Source: an uncultured Eubacterium sp. (GTDB lineage Bacteria > Bacillota > Clostridia > Lachnospirales > Lachnospiraceae). Taken from it: a stretch of DNA of 64,000 nt. Under the pieces are notes generated by a model, which was given only the letters and a program-made list of their open reading frames with translations, searched no databases and was not told where the DNA came from. The position numbers were made by a program, and so were the translations under genes. Within the stretch, counting starts at the first letter, position 1. Each line of letters starts with the position of its first letter. This document shows, piece after piece, positions 17,307 through 26,745 of this stretch. The stretch covers positions 1-64,000 of the forward strand of contig CAKRDZ010000016.1 of NCBI GenBank assembly GCA_934316845.1, written 5' to 3'.

Positions 17307-18599
17307 GTGTTAGAGATAATGAATAACGAGACGGAATACGTCTGCAAGATTCTTGTTGTCGGAGTTGGCGGCGCAGGAAACAATGCCGTAAACCGCATGA
17401 TCGATGAAGGAATTCAAGGGGTAGATTTTGTTTGTGCCAATACGGACAAGCAGCATTTGCGCAGATGTAAAGCCCCGCATATCATACAGATTGGAGAAAA
17501 ACTGACCAAAGGTCTTGGTGCCGGTGCGCGTCCGGAAGTAGGTGAACAGGCTGCAGAAGAAAGCCGTGAAGAGCTTTTGAACCTGATCCAGGGACATGAC
17601 ATGGTATTTATCACCTGTGGTATGGGTGGTGGAACCGGTACAGGAGCCGCTCCTGTGATTGCCCAGATCGCAAAAGAGCAGGATATCCTTACGGTCGGTG
17701 TTGTTACAAAACCATTCCAGTTTGAAGGAAAACGCCGGATGGACAATGCACTTGCAGGAATTGATAAATTAAAAGAAAATGTAGATACACTGATCGTAGT
17801 TCCGAATGAAAAACTTCTTTCGATATCCGATAAGAAGACATCCATGAAAGATGCGTTCAGTATGGCAGATCAGGTATTGCAGCAGGGTGTACATGGTATT
17901 ACCGACCTGATCAATCTGCCGGCACTTATCAACCTTGACTTTGCCGATGTTACAACTATCATGAAAGACAAGGGAATCGCTCATATCGGAGTGGGATACG
18001 GAACCGGTGAAAATAAATGTATGGAGGCCGTACAGCACGCGATCACAAGTCCGTTGCTTGAGACAAGCGTGGATGGTGCTACAAACTTCATCCTGAACTT
18101 CAGTGGTGGAGACATTGGTATCCAGGAGACGAGCGAGGCAGCCGAGTATGTACGTGAGCTTGCCGGAGAAGATGCAAATATCATCTTTGGTATTATGTTA
18201 GATGAAAACGATGACAACGATGGCGTTACGATTACGATCATTGCTACCGGGTTAAAGGATGAAGCAGCACAGGCATCGTCCTTTGGAAGTTTTGGCAGTA
18301 CATTTTCCAATGGTTCCCTTGGTGGAAATCTGAATTCTGGTTTGAATTTAGGACATACAGCATCGACACCGCATGTGGCAAAGCCTACACCGATGGCAAG
18401 GCCAAGTTTTTTAAATGGATTTAGCAGCGCAGCACCTAAGACGCAGTCCCAGACAGCAACGACAGTAAATCAGGACATGCCTGTTGTAAATCATAAAATT
18501 AACCGGACACCTCAGCAAGTCGGTCACACGATGAAAAAAGAGGATGATAATATTAAAATTCCGGAATTTATACAAAATTATAGAAAGAAGGAGGACTAA
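17307..18599 (+). CDS. ftsZ: Cell division protein FtsZ
   Basis: 430-residue tubulin-like GTPase that forms the Z ring. The nucleotide loop [13 protein letters not shown] is near residues 17-29, the tubulin signature [11 protein letters not shown] near 107-117 and the T7-loop region [11 protein letters not shown] near 210-220. A Ser/Gly/Asn-rich linker follows the core, ending in the conserved tail [11 protein letters not shown] that binds membrane tethers. Start is GTG 17307, seven bases after AAGGAGG. No ftsA lies upstream, so SepF or another tether must be encoded elsewhere. Confidence 0.98.
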   Translation: MLEIMNNETEYVCKILVVGVGGAGNNAVNRMIDEGIQGVDFVCANTDKQHLRRCKAPHIIQIGEKLTKGLGAGARPEVGEQAAEESREELLNLIQGHDMVFITCGMGGGTGTGAAPVIAQIAKEQDILTVGVVTKPFQFEGKRRMDNALAGIDKLKENVDTLIVVPNEKLLSISDKKTSMKDAFSMADQVLQQGVHGITDLINLPALINLDFADVTTIMKDKGIAHIGVGYGTGENKCMEAVQHAITSPLLETSVDGATNFILNFSGGDIGIQETSEAAEYVRELAGEDANIIFGIMLDENDDNDGVTITIIATGLKDEAAQASSFGSFGSTFSNGSLGGNLNSGLNLGHTASTPHVAKPTPMARPSFLNGFSSAAPKTQSQTATTVNQDMPVVNHKINRTPQQVGHTMKKEDDNIKIPEFIQNYRKKED

Positions 18600-18602
18600 C
18601 AG

Positions 18603-18845
18603 ATGTCTACTTTAGTAAAAACAATCATTCAGGTTTTATATATTGTAATATGTATCGCCATTGTAGTTGTTGTATTGATGCAGGAGGGTAAGACTTCCGG
18701 TCTTGGTGCAGTTTCTGGTGCCGCAGATACGTATTGGAGTAAGAACAAAGGACGTTCTGCAGAAGGTAAGATGGTAAAAATCACCAGCGTACTTGGCGCG
18801 TTGTTTATTATCTTATCCATTGTACTCTGTATGAACATGAAATAA
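18603..18845 (+). CDS. secG: Preprotein translocase subunit SecG
   Basis: 80 residues with two membrane helices (about 3-23 and 57-76) around a glycine-rich loop containing VLMQEGKTSGLGAVSGAADTYWSKNKG, the SecG signature. It assists SecYE-SecA protein export. Its ribosome site AAGGAGG lies in the last codons of ftsZ, three bases separate the genes, and a terminator follows at once, so secG ends the ftsZ transcript. Linkage secG-rnr-smpB is common in Firmicutes. Confidence 0.95.
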   Translation: MSTLVKTIIQVLYIVICIAIVVVVLMQEGKTSGLGAVSGAADTYWSKNKGRSAEGKMVKITSVLGALFIILSIVLCMNMK

Positions 18846-18871
18846 TCAAGAGATACTTTAAAATGGATTTT

Positions 18872-18917
18872 AACCTCTGAAGAGCCTTTGTAAAGAGAAA
18901 GCCTTCAGAGGTTTTTT
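18872..18917 (+). terminator. Intrinsic terminator after secG
   Basis: AACCTCTGAAG (18872-18882) pairs with CTTCAGAGGTT (18903-18913), followed by a T run. It closes the dcw/ftsZ-secG transcript ahead of rnr. Confidence 0.9.
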
Positions 18918-18974
18918 ACTGATTCGGAAACGGAATAGTTACCTGATCCGAATAGTTACCGGAAAGGAAAGAAA

Positions 18975-21110
18975 ATGGATCGAAAAGAAATGCTCTATGC
19001 ATTTATCAAAGAAGAAGAGTATCGTCCGATGAAGGGCAAAGAGATCGCGGCGTTGTTTTGTGTACCGAAAAAGGAACGCGCCAAATTTCATGCGCTGCTG
19101 GACGAACTGGTAAAAGAAGGGAAAATAGTGATCGATGGAAACGGACGATATCAGCTTCCCAAAGAAAATGTCAATGCCGGAACGTTTATGGCAACGTCAA
19201 AGGGATTTGGCTTTGTGCGGGTGGAAGGCCAGCCCGACGATATTTTTGTTCCGGAGTCCGGCTGCTCCAATGCCTATGATGGCGATGAGGTTATGGTGCA
19301 GATCTATAAGGATTCGAAGAATGGAAGGCGCAAAGAAGGACAGATCATCCGCATCTTAAAACGTGCCAACACAACCGTTGTCGGTACGTTCATGCGAAAT
19401 AAACATTATGGTTTTGTCGTGGTAGACCGTGAAAAGTTTACGAGCGACGTTTATATCCCGAAGGGAAAGACAAAGGAAGCAGAAACCGGAGAAAAAGTCG
19501 TTGTAGAAATTACAGATTTTGGAAATGAAGAAAAAAGCCCGGAAGGGGTAGTGACAGAAATTCTTGGACATGCAGATGATCCGGGAATTGATATTTTATC
19601 CATTGTGCGCGGCTATGGCATACCGGAAGAATTTCCGGAAGAAGTGTTGCGGGAACTTCCGCATATTCCGGAGAAAGTGGATTCTGCGGACATTGCGGGG
19701 CGAATGGATCTGCGCGACCGGATGACGGTCACGATTGATGGCGAAGATGCCAAAGATCTTGATGATGCGATCACACTGCACAAGGAGGAAAACGGCGGCT
19801 ATGAACTGGGCGTGCATATTGCCGATGTCAGTCATTATGTAAAAGAAGGTTCGCCGCTTGACAAAGAGGCACTCAGCCGTGGAACGAGTGTGTATCTTGC
19901 TGACCGCGTTATCCCGATGCTCCCGCGAAAACTGTCCAATGGGATCTGTTCATTAAACCAGGGGGTGGACCGGCTTACCCTCAGCTGTGTCATCCACTAC
20001 GATGCGAAAGGTCATATCAAGGACTACCGGATCGGAGAATCGGTGATCTGCGTAGACCGCCGTATGAGTTATACCGATGTCAATGCGATCGTGACTGATC
20101 ATGACAAAAAAACGATGGCAGAATACGAAGCTTTCGTGCCGATGTTTGAGCAAATGAAAGAACTGGCTGCAATCCTGCGGGCAGAGCGGAAAAAACAGGG
20201 ATCGATCGATTTTGATTTTCCGGAGTGTAAACTGATCCTTGACGAAGAAGGACATCCGGTCGATATCGTGCCGTATGACCGCAATTTTGCGACCAAGATT
20301 ATCGAGGAATTTATGCTTGCAGCCAATAAAGTGGTTGCCGAGGACAGCTTTTGGAAAGAACTTCCATTTTTATACCGTACCCACGAATACCCGGATCTGG
20401 AAAAAGTGCGGGAACTGGCAGTCTTGGCACACAGTTTTTCCCATACATTAAAAGTGGGACAGCAGGAAGTGCATCCGAGGGAAATCCAGAAACTGATGGA
20501 GAGTATCGAGGGGACGGAAGAAGAGACGTTTTTGAGCCGGCTCACCCTGCGCGCGATGAAACGTGCCAAATACGAACCGGAAAACGAAGGCCATTTTGGT
20601 CTGGCAACCAAATATTACTGCCATTTTACTTCGCCGATCCGAAGATATCCGGATCTTCAGATTCACCGTATTTTAAAAGAAAGTTTCAAAAAAGGACTTT
20701 CGGAAAAACGTCAGGTGCACTATCAGGAGATCCTTTCGGGAGTGGCAAAATCCTGCAGCAGCCTGGAACGGCGGGCAGACGATGCCGAACGTGAAGTGGA
20801 TAAGATGAAGAAGGCAGAATTTATGCAGTCTAAAATTGGAGAATGTTATGAAGGTGTGATCAGTGGTGTGACATCGTGGGGCATTTATGTGGAACTGCCC
20901 AACACGATCGAAGGAATGATCCGTCTCGCAGACCTTACCGACGATGTATACGAATACGATGCCGCCAATTACCGCGTTGTCGGCACCTACAGCGCCAAAG
21001 AGTACCGTCTGGGGCAGAAAATGCGTGTCCGGGTCGTGCGTGCAGACAAAAATCTGCGAACCATTGATTTTTTGCCGGAAAATATGGAAATGAGGGAAGA
21101 AGATGAGTAA
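18975..21110 (+). CDS. rnr: Ribonuclease R
   Basis: 711 residues: N-terminal winged-helix, two cold-shock domains ([32 protein letters not shown]), the RNB catalytic domain with the Asp cluster in [13 protein letters not shown] near residues 255-267, and a C-terminal S1 domain ([17 protein letters not shown]). It degrades structured RNA 3' to 5', and with tmRNA-SmpB removes defective messages; smpB overlaps its 3' end by eight bases. The leader holds two copies of GAATAGTTACC. Confidence 0.97.
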   Translation: MDRKEMLYAFIKEEEYRPMKGKEIAALFCVPKKERAKFHALLDELVKEGKIVIDGNGRYQLPKENVNAGTFMATSKGFGFVRVEGQPDDIFVPESGCSNAYDGDEVMVQIYKDSKNGRRKEGQIIRILKRANTTVVGTFMRNKHYGFVVVDREKFTSDVYIPKGKTKEAETGEKVVVEITDFGNEEKSPEGVVTEILGHADDPGIDILSIVRGYGIPEEFPEEVLRELPHIPEKVDSADIAGRMDLRDRMTVTIDGEDAKDLDDAITLHKEENGGYELGVHIADVSHYVKEGSPLDKEALSRGTSVYLADRVIPMLPRKLSNGICSLNQGVDRLTLSCVIHYDAKGHIKDYRIGESVICVDRRMSYTDVNAIVTDHDKKTMAEYEAFVPMFEQMKELAAILRAERKKQGSIDFDFPECKLILDEEGHPVDIVPYDRNFATKIIEEFMLAANKVVAEDSFWKELPFLYRTHEYPDLEKVRELAVLAHSFSHTLKVGQQEVHPREIQKLMESIEGTEEETFLSRLTLRAMKRAKYEPENEGHFGLATKYYCHFTSPIRRYPDLQIHRILKESFKKGLSEKRQVHYQEILSGVAKSCSSLERRADDAEREVDKMKKAEFMQSKIGECYEGVISGVTSWGIYVELPNTIEGMIRLADLTDDVYEYDAANYRVVGTYSAKEYRLGQKMRVRVVRADKNLRTIDFLPENMEMREEDE

Positions 21111-21567
21111 AGAAAGTATCCGCCTGATCGCAAATAATAAAAAAGCGTGGCATGATTATTTTATAGAAGAAAAATACGAAGCCGGGATCGAACTGCATGG
21201 AACGGAAGTAAAGTCCATGCGGATGGGACATTGCAGCATCAAAGAATCTTTTATCCGAGTGGAAAAAGGAGAAGTATTTATCTACGGAATGCATGTGAGT
21301 CCTTATGAAAAAGGTAATATTTTCAATAAAGATCCGCTTCGTGTGCGGAAACTTTTACTGCACCGCAGCGAGATCCGTAAGATGATCGGTAAAATGTCAC
21401 AAAAAGGATATACGCTGGTTCCGCTCCAGGTATATTTTAAAGGAAGCCTGATCAAAGTGGAGATTGCGCTTGCCAAAGGTAAAAAACTGTATGATAAACG
21501 CGAAGATATCGCGAAGAAAGATCAGCGCCGTGCTGCCGAGCGTAATTTTAAAGTGAAAAATCTGTAA
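21103..21567 (+). CDS. smpB: SsrA-binding protein SmpB
   Basis: 154 residues, standard length. Motifs: [20 protein letters not shown] at the start, GTEVKSMR, the [15 protein letters not shown] segment, [12 protein letters not shown] [15 protein letters not shown] and the basic C-terminal tail. SmpB carries tmRNA to stalled ribosomes. The tmRNA gene itself, often nearby, is not in the 60 bases downstream and was not seen in this window. Overlap with rnr indicates co-expression. Confidence 0.97.
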   Translation: MSKESIRLIANNKKAWHDYFIEEKYEAGIELHGTEVKSMRMGHCSIKESFIRVEKGEVFIYGMHVSPYEKGNIFNKDPLRVRKLLLHRSEIRKMIGKMSQKGYTLVPLQVYFKGSLIKVEIALAKGKKLYDKREDIAKKDQRRAAERNFKVKNL

Positions 21568-21628
21568 TACTTTTGTAATAAGTTTGCAAAAAATGCATAT
21601 ACTCTAGACTATGAAAGGAGTATGTGCA

Positions 21629-22342
21629 ATGATTCAAAAAATAAAGTTATATGGAATAAGTTTGGGAGCGGCAGCTGTCATTTTCATATCAGGAGCATGG
21701 AAAAATTTACCTGAAAAAGAGCCGGAGGCGACAGAAGCCATTGTACTGCAGGATGAGGTAACACAGGAGAACCAGTCCGCGGTCCGGGAAGCTCAGGCAA
21801 GACAAGAGGCTGCCAAGTGCTGGTGTGATACGCAGACGCGCCGGTATTCGGAGCAGGAAGCTGCGTATGCTGCGGAAGAAGAACAGCAGGAGGAAAGACA
21901 GCGGGAACGCGAAGAAAGAGAACGCAGACGTCAGGAACGCAGACGCCGCGAAGAAGAAAGACGGCGGGAAGAACGACAGATCTTAGAACGGATTGTCGAA
22001 GCGGAGGCAGGAGATCAGGATCTGGAAGGCCGTATTCTCGTGGCAAATGTAATCTTAAACCGCGTCCACTCCCAGCATTTTCCGGATACGGTAAAGGGAG
22101 TAGTATTTGCTAACCGCGCGGGAAGATACCAGTTTTCGCCGGTTTCCAATGGAAGATATTACCGCGTGACCGTTTCGGACAAGACAAAGAAGGCAGTAAA
22201 ACAGGCGCTGGCGGGAAAAGACCTCTCGAAAGGGGCATTGTACTTTATGTGCCGGAGTGCATCCGACCCGAAAAATGTGGCCTGGTTTGACCGGGATCTC
22301 ACAAAAGTCGCACAGCATGGCTGCCATGAATTTTTCAAATAG
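21629..22342 (+). CDS. SleB-type cell wall hydrolase with Arg/Glu-rich coiled coil
   Basis: 237 residues: N-terminal membrane/signal helix (about 8-24), a highly charged Arg/Glu/Gln segment (about 75-115, RERRRQERRRREEERRREE) likely helical, then a C-terminal Hydrolase_2 (SleB/CwlJ) domain with IVEAEAGDQDLEGRILVANV, whose first Glu is the expected catalytic acid, through HECHEFFK-like GCHEFFK. Such enzymes cleave cortex or vegetative murein. ATG 21629 follows GAAAGGAG (21613-21620). A TATACT hexamer at 21597 suggests its own promoter. A second hydrolase of this family is at 24908. Confidence 0.85.
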   Translation: MIQKIKLYGISLGAAAVIFISGAWKNLPEKEPEATEAIVLQDEVTQENQSAVREAQARQEAAKCWCDTQTRRYSEQEAAYAAEEEQQEERQREREERERRRQERRRREEERRREERQILERIVEAEAGDQDLEGRILVANVILNRVHSQHFPDTVKGVVFANRAGRYQFSPVSNGRYYRVTVSDKTKKAVKQALAGKDLSKGALYFMCRSASDPKNVAWFDRDLTKVAQHGCHEFFK

Positions 22343-22349
22343 AAAGTTA

Positions 22350-22378
22350 TTGTAAAAGAATAAAAAAAATGTTACAAT
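22350..22378 (+). promoter_or_regulatory. Promoter of thrC
   Basis: TTGTAA (22350-22355), 17-base spacer, TACAAT (22373-22378). It lies just after the stop of the hydrolase gene and 66 bases before thrC. Confidence 0.65.
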
Positions 22379-22444
22379 GAGAAAGCAATTAGTTTGTGTA
22401 AAATGCAATGCGTGCCGTAACGTACGCAGAAATGGAGGAATATT

Positions 22445-23926
22445 ATGAGTATCATGTACAAAAGTACAAGAAGCAACAGTGAAAAAGTGACCGCTTCCCA
22501 GGCAATTTTGAAAGGTCTGGCAGACGACGGCGGTTTGTTTGTGCCGGATTCGATTCCTGCACTGGATGTAGAATTGGAGAAACTGGCAGGACTTACTTAT
22601 CAGGAGACGGCCTATGAAGTAATGAAACTGTATTTGTCAGATTTTACCAAGGAAGAACTGCTTCATTGTATTCATGGTGCTTATGACGATAAATTTGATA
22701 CGAAAGAAATCGCACCATTGGTAAAAAAAGACGGTGCGTTCTATCTGGAATTGTTCCACGGAAAGACCATTGCGTTTAAAGACATGGCATTGTCAATCCT
22801 GCCATATCTGATGACAACATCCGCAAAGAAAAACGGAGTAAAAAATGAAATTGTTATTTTGACAGCGACTTCCGGAGATACAGGAAAAGCCGCACTTGCC
22901 GGATTTGCAGATGTAGAAGGTACAAGTATTATCGTATTTTACCCGAAAAACGGAGTAAGTCCGATCCAGGAAAAACAGATGCTGACACAAAAGGGAAAAA
23001 ATACCAATGTAGTCGGAATTGTCGGAAACTTCGATGATGCCCAGACCGGTGTAAAACAGATGTTTAATTCCAAGGAACTTGCCAAAGAGATGGATGCGGC
23101 AGGATACCAGTTCTCTTCCGCAAACTCGATCAATATCGGACGACTCGTCCCACAGATCGTATATTATGTCTATGCTTACGGCCAGCTTCTCCGTCAAGGT
23201 GAACTGAAAGCCGGAGATAAGATGAACGTTGTCGTTCCAACCGGAAACTTTGGTAACATTCTTGCAGCTTATTATGCCAAAAATATGGGAGTTCCGATCG
23301 AAACATTGTATTGCGCTTCCAATGAAAATAAAGTATTGTTTGACTTCTTCCAGACCGGTACATATGACCGTAAGAGAGAGTTTATTCTTACGACATCTCC
23401 ATCGATGGACATCTTGATCTCCAGCAACCTGGAGCGTCTGATCTACCGTATTACGGGCGAAGACGCAGCGCAGACAAAAGCCTTTATGGACGCTTTGACG
23501 ACAAAAGGCGAGTACAGCATCACGCCGGAAATGAAAGAAAAACTGGCAGATTTTGTCGGTGGATTTGCTTCCGAGGATGAGACACATGCAACCATCAAAG
23601 AAGTTTACGATAAGACCGGCTATATTATGGATACACACACCGCAGTAGCAAGCAATGTGTATTATCAGAAAGCAGCGAAAACGGGCGTAAAGACTGTGAT
23701 CGCATCGACAGCAAGCCCATACAAATTTACAAGAAGTGTCATGGATTCGATTGATGAAAAATATGACAGCATGACCGATTTTGAACTCGTAGATGAATTA
23801 AATAAACTTTCCGGTGTAAAAGTACCACAGGCAATTGAGGAGATCCGTACCGCTCCGATCCTGCATGACAGGGTATGCGACAAATCGGAGATGGAAAAAA
23901 CAGTAAAAACAATCCTTGGTTTATAG
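22445..23926 (+). CDS. thrC: Threonine synthase
   Basis: 493 residues, the long (ThrC1, yeast/E. coli-like) form. It converts O-phosphohomoserine to threonine with PLP. The cofactor lysine lies in FHGKTIAFKDMALS near residue 108, the phosphate-binding region in TATSGDTGKAA near 137-147, and VPTGNFGNILAAYYA near 261-275. GGAGG precedes ATG 22445. It is followed by the hisA-like gene after 11 bases in the same transcript. Confidence 0.96.
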   Translation: MSIMYKSTRSNSEKVTASQAILKGLADDGGLFVPDSIPALDVELEKLAGLTYQETAYEVMKLYLSDFTKEELLHCIHGAYDDKFDTKEIAPLVKKDGAFYLELFHGKTIAFKDMALSILPYLMTTSAKKNGVKNEIVILTATSGDTGKAALAGFADVEGTSIIVFYPKNGVSPIQEKQMLTQKGKNTNVVGIVGNFDDAQTGVKQMFNSKELAKEMDAAGYQFSSANSINIGRLVPQIVYYVYAYGQLLRQGELKAGDKMNVVVPTGNFGNILAAYYAKNMGVPIETLYCASNENKVLFDFFQTGTYDRKREFILTTSPSMDILISSNLERLIYRITGEDAAQTKAFMDALTTKGEYSITPEMKEKLADFVGGFASEDETHATIKEVYDKTGYIMDTHTAVASNVYYQKAAKTGVKTVIASTASPYKFTRSVMDSIDEKYDSMTDFELVDELNKLSGVKVPQAIEEIRTAPILHDRVCDKSEMEKTVKTILGL

Positions 23927-23937
23927 GAGACGGACAG

Positions 23938-24711
23938 ATGAAATTTCGACCATGTATCGACATTCATAATGGGAAAGTAAAGCAGATTGTCGGTGGCAGC
24001 CTGCAGGATGCAGGAAACCGGGCAGAAGAGAATTTTGTCTCGGAGATGAGTGCTGCGGATTATGCGGATTTATATAAGAAGAAAAATCTTCGCGGAGGGC
24101 ATGTGATCCTTTTAAACCCGGCAGGCAGCGAGTATTATGAGGAAGACAGACGACAGGCAGAAGAAGCCCTTGCTGCTTATCCGGGCGGACTGCAGGTTGG
24201 AGGCGGTATTACCGTGGAAAATGCGGCGGATTTCATCCGGGCAGGTGCCAGCCATGTGATCGTTACTTCTTATGTATTTGCTGAGGGGAAGATTCATTTT
24301 GACCGTCTGGAGGCACTGCGGAAAGAAATCGGGAAAGAGCATCTTGTGCTCGATCTGAGCTGCCGCCCCAAAGACGGAACATACTATATCGTTACAAACC
24401 GCTGGCAGAAATTTACCGATCAGCCGCTCGATGAGGCGCTGATGGAGGAATTGAGCCGGTACTGTGATGAGTACCTCGTACATGGCGTAGCCGTAGAAGG
24501 AACCGGAACCGGGATTGACTGTGAACTGGTTCAGATCCTTTCCCGGTGCAACAAACTTCCGGTAACATATGCCGGAGGCATCGGATCTTTTTCGGATCTT
24601 GAAAAACTGGAGACATTGTCCGGTGGAAAAATGGATTTCACGATTGGAAGTGCACTGGATCTGTTTGGTGGAAAAATGAAATTTGAAGAGGTGTTAGAGC
24701 ACTATTCGTGA
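23938..24711 (+). CDS. hisA: HisA isomerase of the eukaryotic type
   Basis: 257-residue (beta/alpha)8 barrel. FRPCIDIHNGKVKQIVGG at the start, LQVGGGITVENAADFIRAGA, HLVLDLSCRPKDGTYYIV, VHGVAVEGTGTGID and VTYAGGIGSFSDLEKL closely resemble, as I recall it, yeast HIS6 (TIGR02129-type HisA) rather than the common bacterial enzyme. The reaction is ProFAR to PRFAR isomerisation in histidine synthesis. ATG 23938 is chosen because it gives the MKFRPCIDIH start; 21 extra upstream residues would overlap thrC. No other his gene is near. The family assignment is strong, the precise substrate less so. Confidence 0.88.
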   Translation: MKFRPCIDIHNGKVKQIVGGSLQDAGNRAEENFVSEMSAADYADLYKKKNLRGGHVILLNPAGSEYYEEDRRQAEEALAAYPGGLQVGGGITVENAADFIRAGASHVIVTSYVFAEGKIHFDRLEALRKEIGKEHLVLDLSCRPKDGTYYIVTNRWQKFTDQPLDEALMEELSRYCDEYLVHGVAVEGTGTGIDCELVQILSRCNKLPVTYAGGIGSFSDLEKLETLSGGKMDFTIGSALDLFGGKMKFEEVLEHYS

Positions 24712-24740
24712 TTTTCGAAACAATCTTGAATATACCGAAA

Positions 24741-24775
24741 AATGGACGTTTGCAGATGCAACGTTCATTTTTTTT
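24741..24775 (+). terminator. Intrinsic terminator after hisA
   Basis: AATGGACGTTTGC (24741-24753) pairs with GCAACGTTCATT (24758-24769), with one G-T pair and one bulge, followed by eight T. It ends the thrC-hisA transcript. Confidence 0.8.
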
Positions 24776-24786
24776 GAAAAAAAGGG

Positions 24787-24843
24787 TTGAAATATTTCTT
24801 TTTCATGTTATAATTATTACATAATTGTTACAAAACGTAACAA
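24787..24843 (+). promoter_or_regulatory. Promoter and inverted repeat before second SleB-type gene
   Basis: TTGAAA (24787-24792), 16-base spacer, TATAAT (24809-24814). Just past the predicted start is TTGTTAC-n5-GTAACAA (24825-24843), a perfect 7-bp inverted repeat that could be an operator. Confidence 0.6.
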
Positions 24844-24907
24844 AATATATTACAAATATTGCTAAAATGATACAGACATCATTTTGACATGGAGGTTAAT
24901 TTTTATT

Positions 24908-25399
24908 ATGTTTTCAAAAAAAGTATTAAAGACAATCCTTACGTTTCTTCTTGTGATCGCATGTGCGGCAGTTAGTCCGGCACAGACATCTCAGGCAGCA
25001 GTAAAATCATATACCGATAATGATTTAAAATACATGGCAGCGATCATCTACTGTGAAGCCGGCAATCAGTGCTACGCAGGAAAAGTAGCTGTTGGCTGTG
25101 TGGTTATGAACCGTGTAAAATCTTCAAGTTTTCCAAATACAGTATTGAAAGTAATTAAGCAGAGAGGACAGTTTAGTCCGGTCCGTCAGGGAAAATTTGC
25201 AAGAGAGACGAAAAATGTGGAAAATGGAAAATATTCTTCAGGTGCCAGAAGAGAGTGTATGAAAGCTGCTCAGGAAGTGCTGGAAGGACAGCGCATGGTA
25301 ACTTATAAAGGCCGCAAAATGAGCATGAAAAAATACCACTTCTTCAGCCAGAGGCTTTCCAGTCCGAAACTTCGTATCAGCGGACATCAGTTTAAATAA
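24908..25399 (+). CDS. Secreted SleB-type cell wall hydrolase
   Basis: 163 residues: cleavable signal peptide (KTILTFLLVIACAAVSPAQTSQA) and a Hydrolase_2 domain with LKYMAAIIYCEAGNQCYAGKVAVGCVVMNRV, where the Glu of CEAGNQ is the expected catalytic residue. The C-terminus KKYHFFSQR is an altered form of the usual ending. It is smaller than the paralogue at 21629 and lacks the charged linker. ATG 24908 lies 12 bases after GGAGG; a TTG at 24884 would begin upstream of that site and spoil the signal peptide. Confidence 0.85.
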   Translation: MFSKKVLKTILTFLLVIACAAVSPAQTSQAAVKSYTDNDLKYMAAIIYCEAGNQCYAGKVAVGCVVMNRVKSSSFPNTVLKVIKQRGQFSPVRQGKFARETKNVENGKYSSGARRECMKAAQEVLEGQRMVTYKGRKMSMKKYHFFSQRLSSPKLRISGHQFK

Positions 25400-25507
25400 A
25401 AGTAACTATTCAGGATCAAATGTATGGAAATCAATGAATCGTCGTGCTTGCACGTAAGAGACTTTGATTTTAAAATACAAAAAAATGAGAAAAAACGCAA
25501 TTACCAC

Positions 25508-25536
25508 TTGAAATTTTCAACCAAATTGGTTAGAAT
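25508..25536 (+). promoter_or_regulatory. Promoter of gap with spacer dyad
   Basis: TTGAAA (25508-25513), 17-base spacer, TAGAAT (25531-25536). The spacer holds AACCA-AAT-TGGTT (25519-25531), a small inverted repeat placed where a repressor would compete with polymerase. Confidence 0.65.
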
Positions 25537-25602
25537 AGACTTAAGAGTTTGTAAAAAATTTAACAAACACACTTTAAAGTAAATTTTAGGAGGAATCGAC
25601 AA

Positions 25603-26616
25603 ATGGCAGTAAAAGTAGCGATTAATGGATTTGGACGTATCGGACGTCTTGCTTTCAGACAGATGTTTGGAGCAGAAGGATATGAAGTAGTAGCAATCAA
25701 TGACTTGACAAGCCCTAAAATGCTTGCTCACTTATTGAAATATGACTCATCCCAGGGTAAATACGCTTTGGCTGATAAAGTTTCTGCTACAGAGGATTCT
25801 ATCATTGTTGATGGACAGGAAATCAAAATCTACAAAGAGGCAGATGCAACAAACTGTCCTTGGGGAGAACTTAAAGTAGACGTAGTTCTTGAGTGTACAG
25901 GATTCTATACATCCAAAGAAAAAGCTTCTGCTCATATCAAAGCAGGTGCTCGTAAAGTAGTTATCTCCGCACCAGCAGGAAACGACCTTCCTACTATCGT
26001 ATACAACGTAAACCACGACACATTGAAACCAGAAGATACAGTAATTTCTGCTGCTTCTTGTACAACAAACTGCTTGGCTCCTATGGCTAAGGCATTGAAC
26101 GACCTTCGTCCAATCAAATCCGGTATCATGAGTACAATTCACTCATATACAGGAGATCAGATGACATTGGATGGTCCTCAGAGAAAAGGCGATCTGAGAA
26201 GATCCCGTGCAGCAGCAGTAAACATCGTTCCAAACAGCACAGGTGCTGCTAAGGCTATCGGTCTTGTAATTCCTGAGTTGAATGGTAAATTGATCGGATC
26301 TGCTCAGCGTGTACCATGTCCTACAGGTTCTACTACAATCCTTGTAGCAGTTGTTGAAGGAAAAGTAACCGTTGATGAGATTAATGCAGCTATGAAAGCG
26401 GCTGAGACAGAGTCTTATGCTTACAACGAAGACGAGATCGTATCTTCCGATATCATCGGTGCTACCGCTGGTTCTATCTTCGATGCAACTCAGACAATGG
26501 TATCTCCTATGGATGATGGAAATACACAGGTACAGGTTGTATCTTGGTATGACAACGAAAACTCTTACACAAGCCAGATGGTAAGAACAATCAAATACTT
26601 CAGCGAGTTGGCTTAA
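25603..26616 (+). CDS. gap: Glyceraldehyde-3-phosphate dehydrogenase, type I
   Basis: 337 residues. [11 protein letters not shown] at the start binds NAD; the active-site cysteine is in [17 protein letters not shown] near residue 151, and the phosphate-binding region is [22 protein letters not shown]. It oxidises and phosphorylates glyceraldehyde 3-phosphate in glycolysis. Codon choice is strongly biased (for example GTA, CTT, GGT), as in highly expressed genes. The 2 x T-rich terminator downstream gives a monocistronic message, with pgk following on its own. Confidence 0.98.
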   Translation: MAVKVAINGFGRIGRLAFRQMFGAEGYEVVAINDLTSPKMLAHLLKYDSSQGKYALADKVSATEDSIIVDGQEIKIYKEADATNCPWGELKVDVVLECTGFYTSKEKASAHIKAGARKVVISAPAGNDLPTIVYNVNHDTLKPEDTVISAASCTTNCLAPMAKALNDLRPIKSGIMSTIHSYTGDQMTLDGPQRKGDLRRSRAAAVNIVPNSTGAAKAIGLVIPELNGKLIGSAQRVPCPTGSTTILVAVVEGKVTVDEINAAMKAAETESYAYNEDEIVSSDIIGATAGSIFDATQTMVSPMDDGNTQVQVVSWYDNENSYTSQMVRTIKYFSELA

Positions 26617-26652
26617 GTTTAAGACGAACACAATTCATATTTGAAACCCAAA

Positions 26653-26686
26653 TGGGTCCGGTCTGTATGGACCGGACTCATTTTTT
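26653..26686 (+). terminator. Intrinsic terminator after gap
   Basis: TGGGTCCGGTC (26653-26663) pairs with GACCGGACTCA (26670-26680, one G-T pair) followed by six T. Confidence 0.9.
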
Positions 26687-26745
26687 AAATGAGGCGGGGA
26701 AACCGTTTAAAATGTTATGCGTGTTACGCGGAAATGAGGTTAATT

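Noticed and set aside
22378..22441. T-box or threonine riboswitch in the thrC leader
   Set aside because: The leader is only about 60 bases with one small GC stem; no T-box sequence or terminator is present.
22793..23638. 281-codon minus-strand frame opposite thrC
   Set aside because: Antisense shadow; thrC motifs are intact on the plus strand.
25443..25454. Terminator hairpin CGTGC-TT-GCACG after the SleB-type gene
   Set aside because: Five base pairs with a two-base loop and no T run; too weak to claim.
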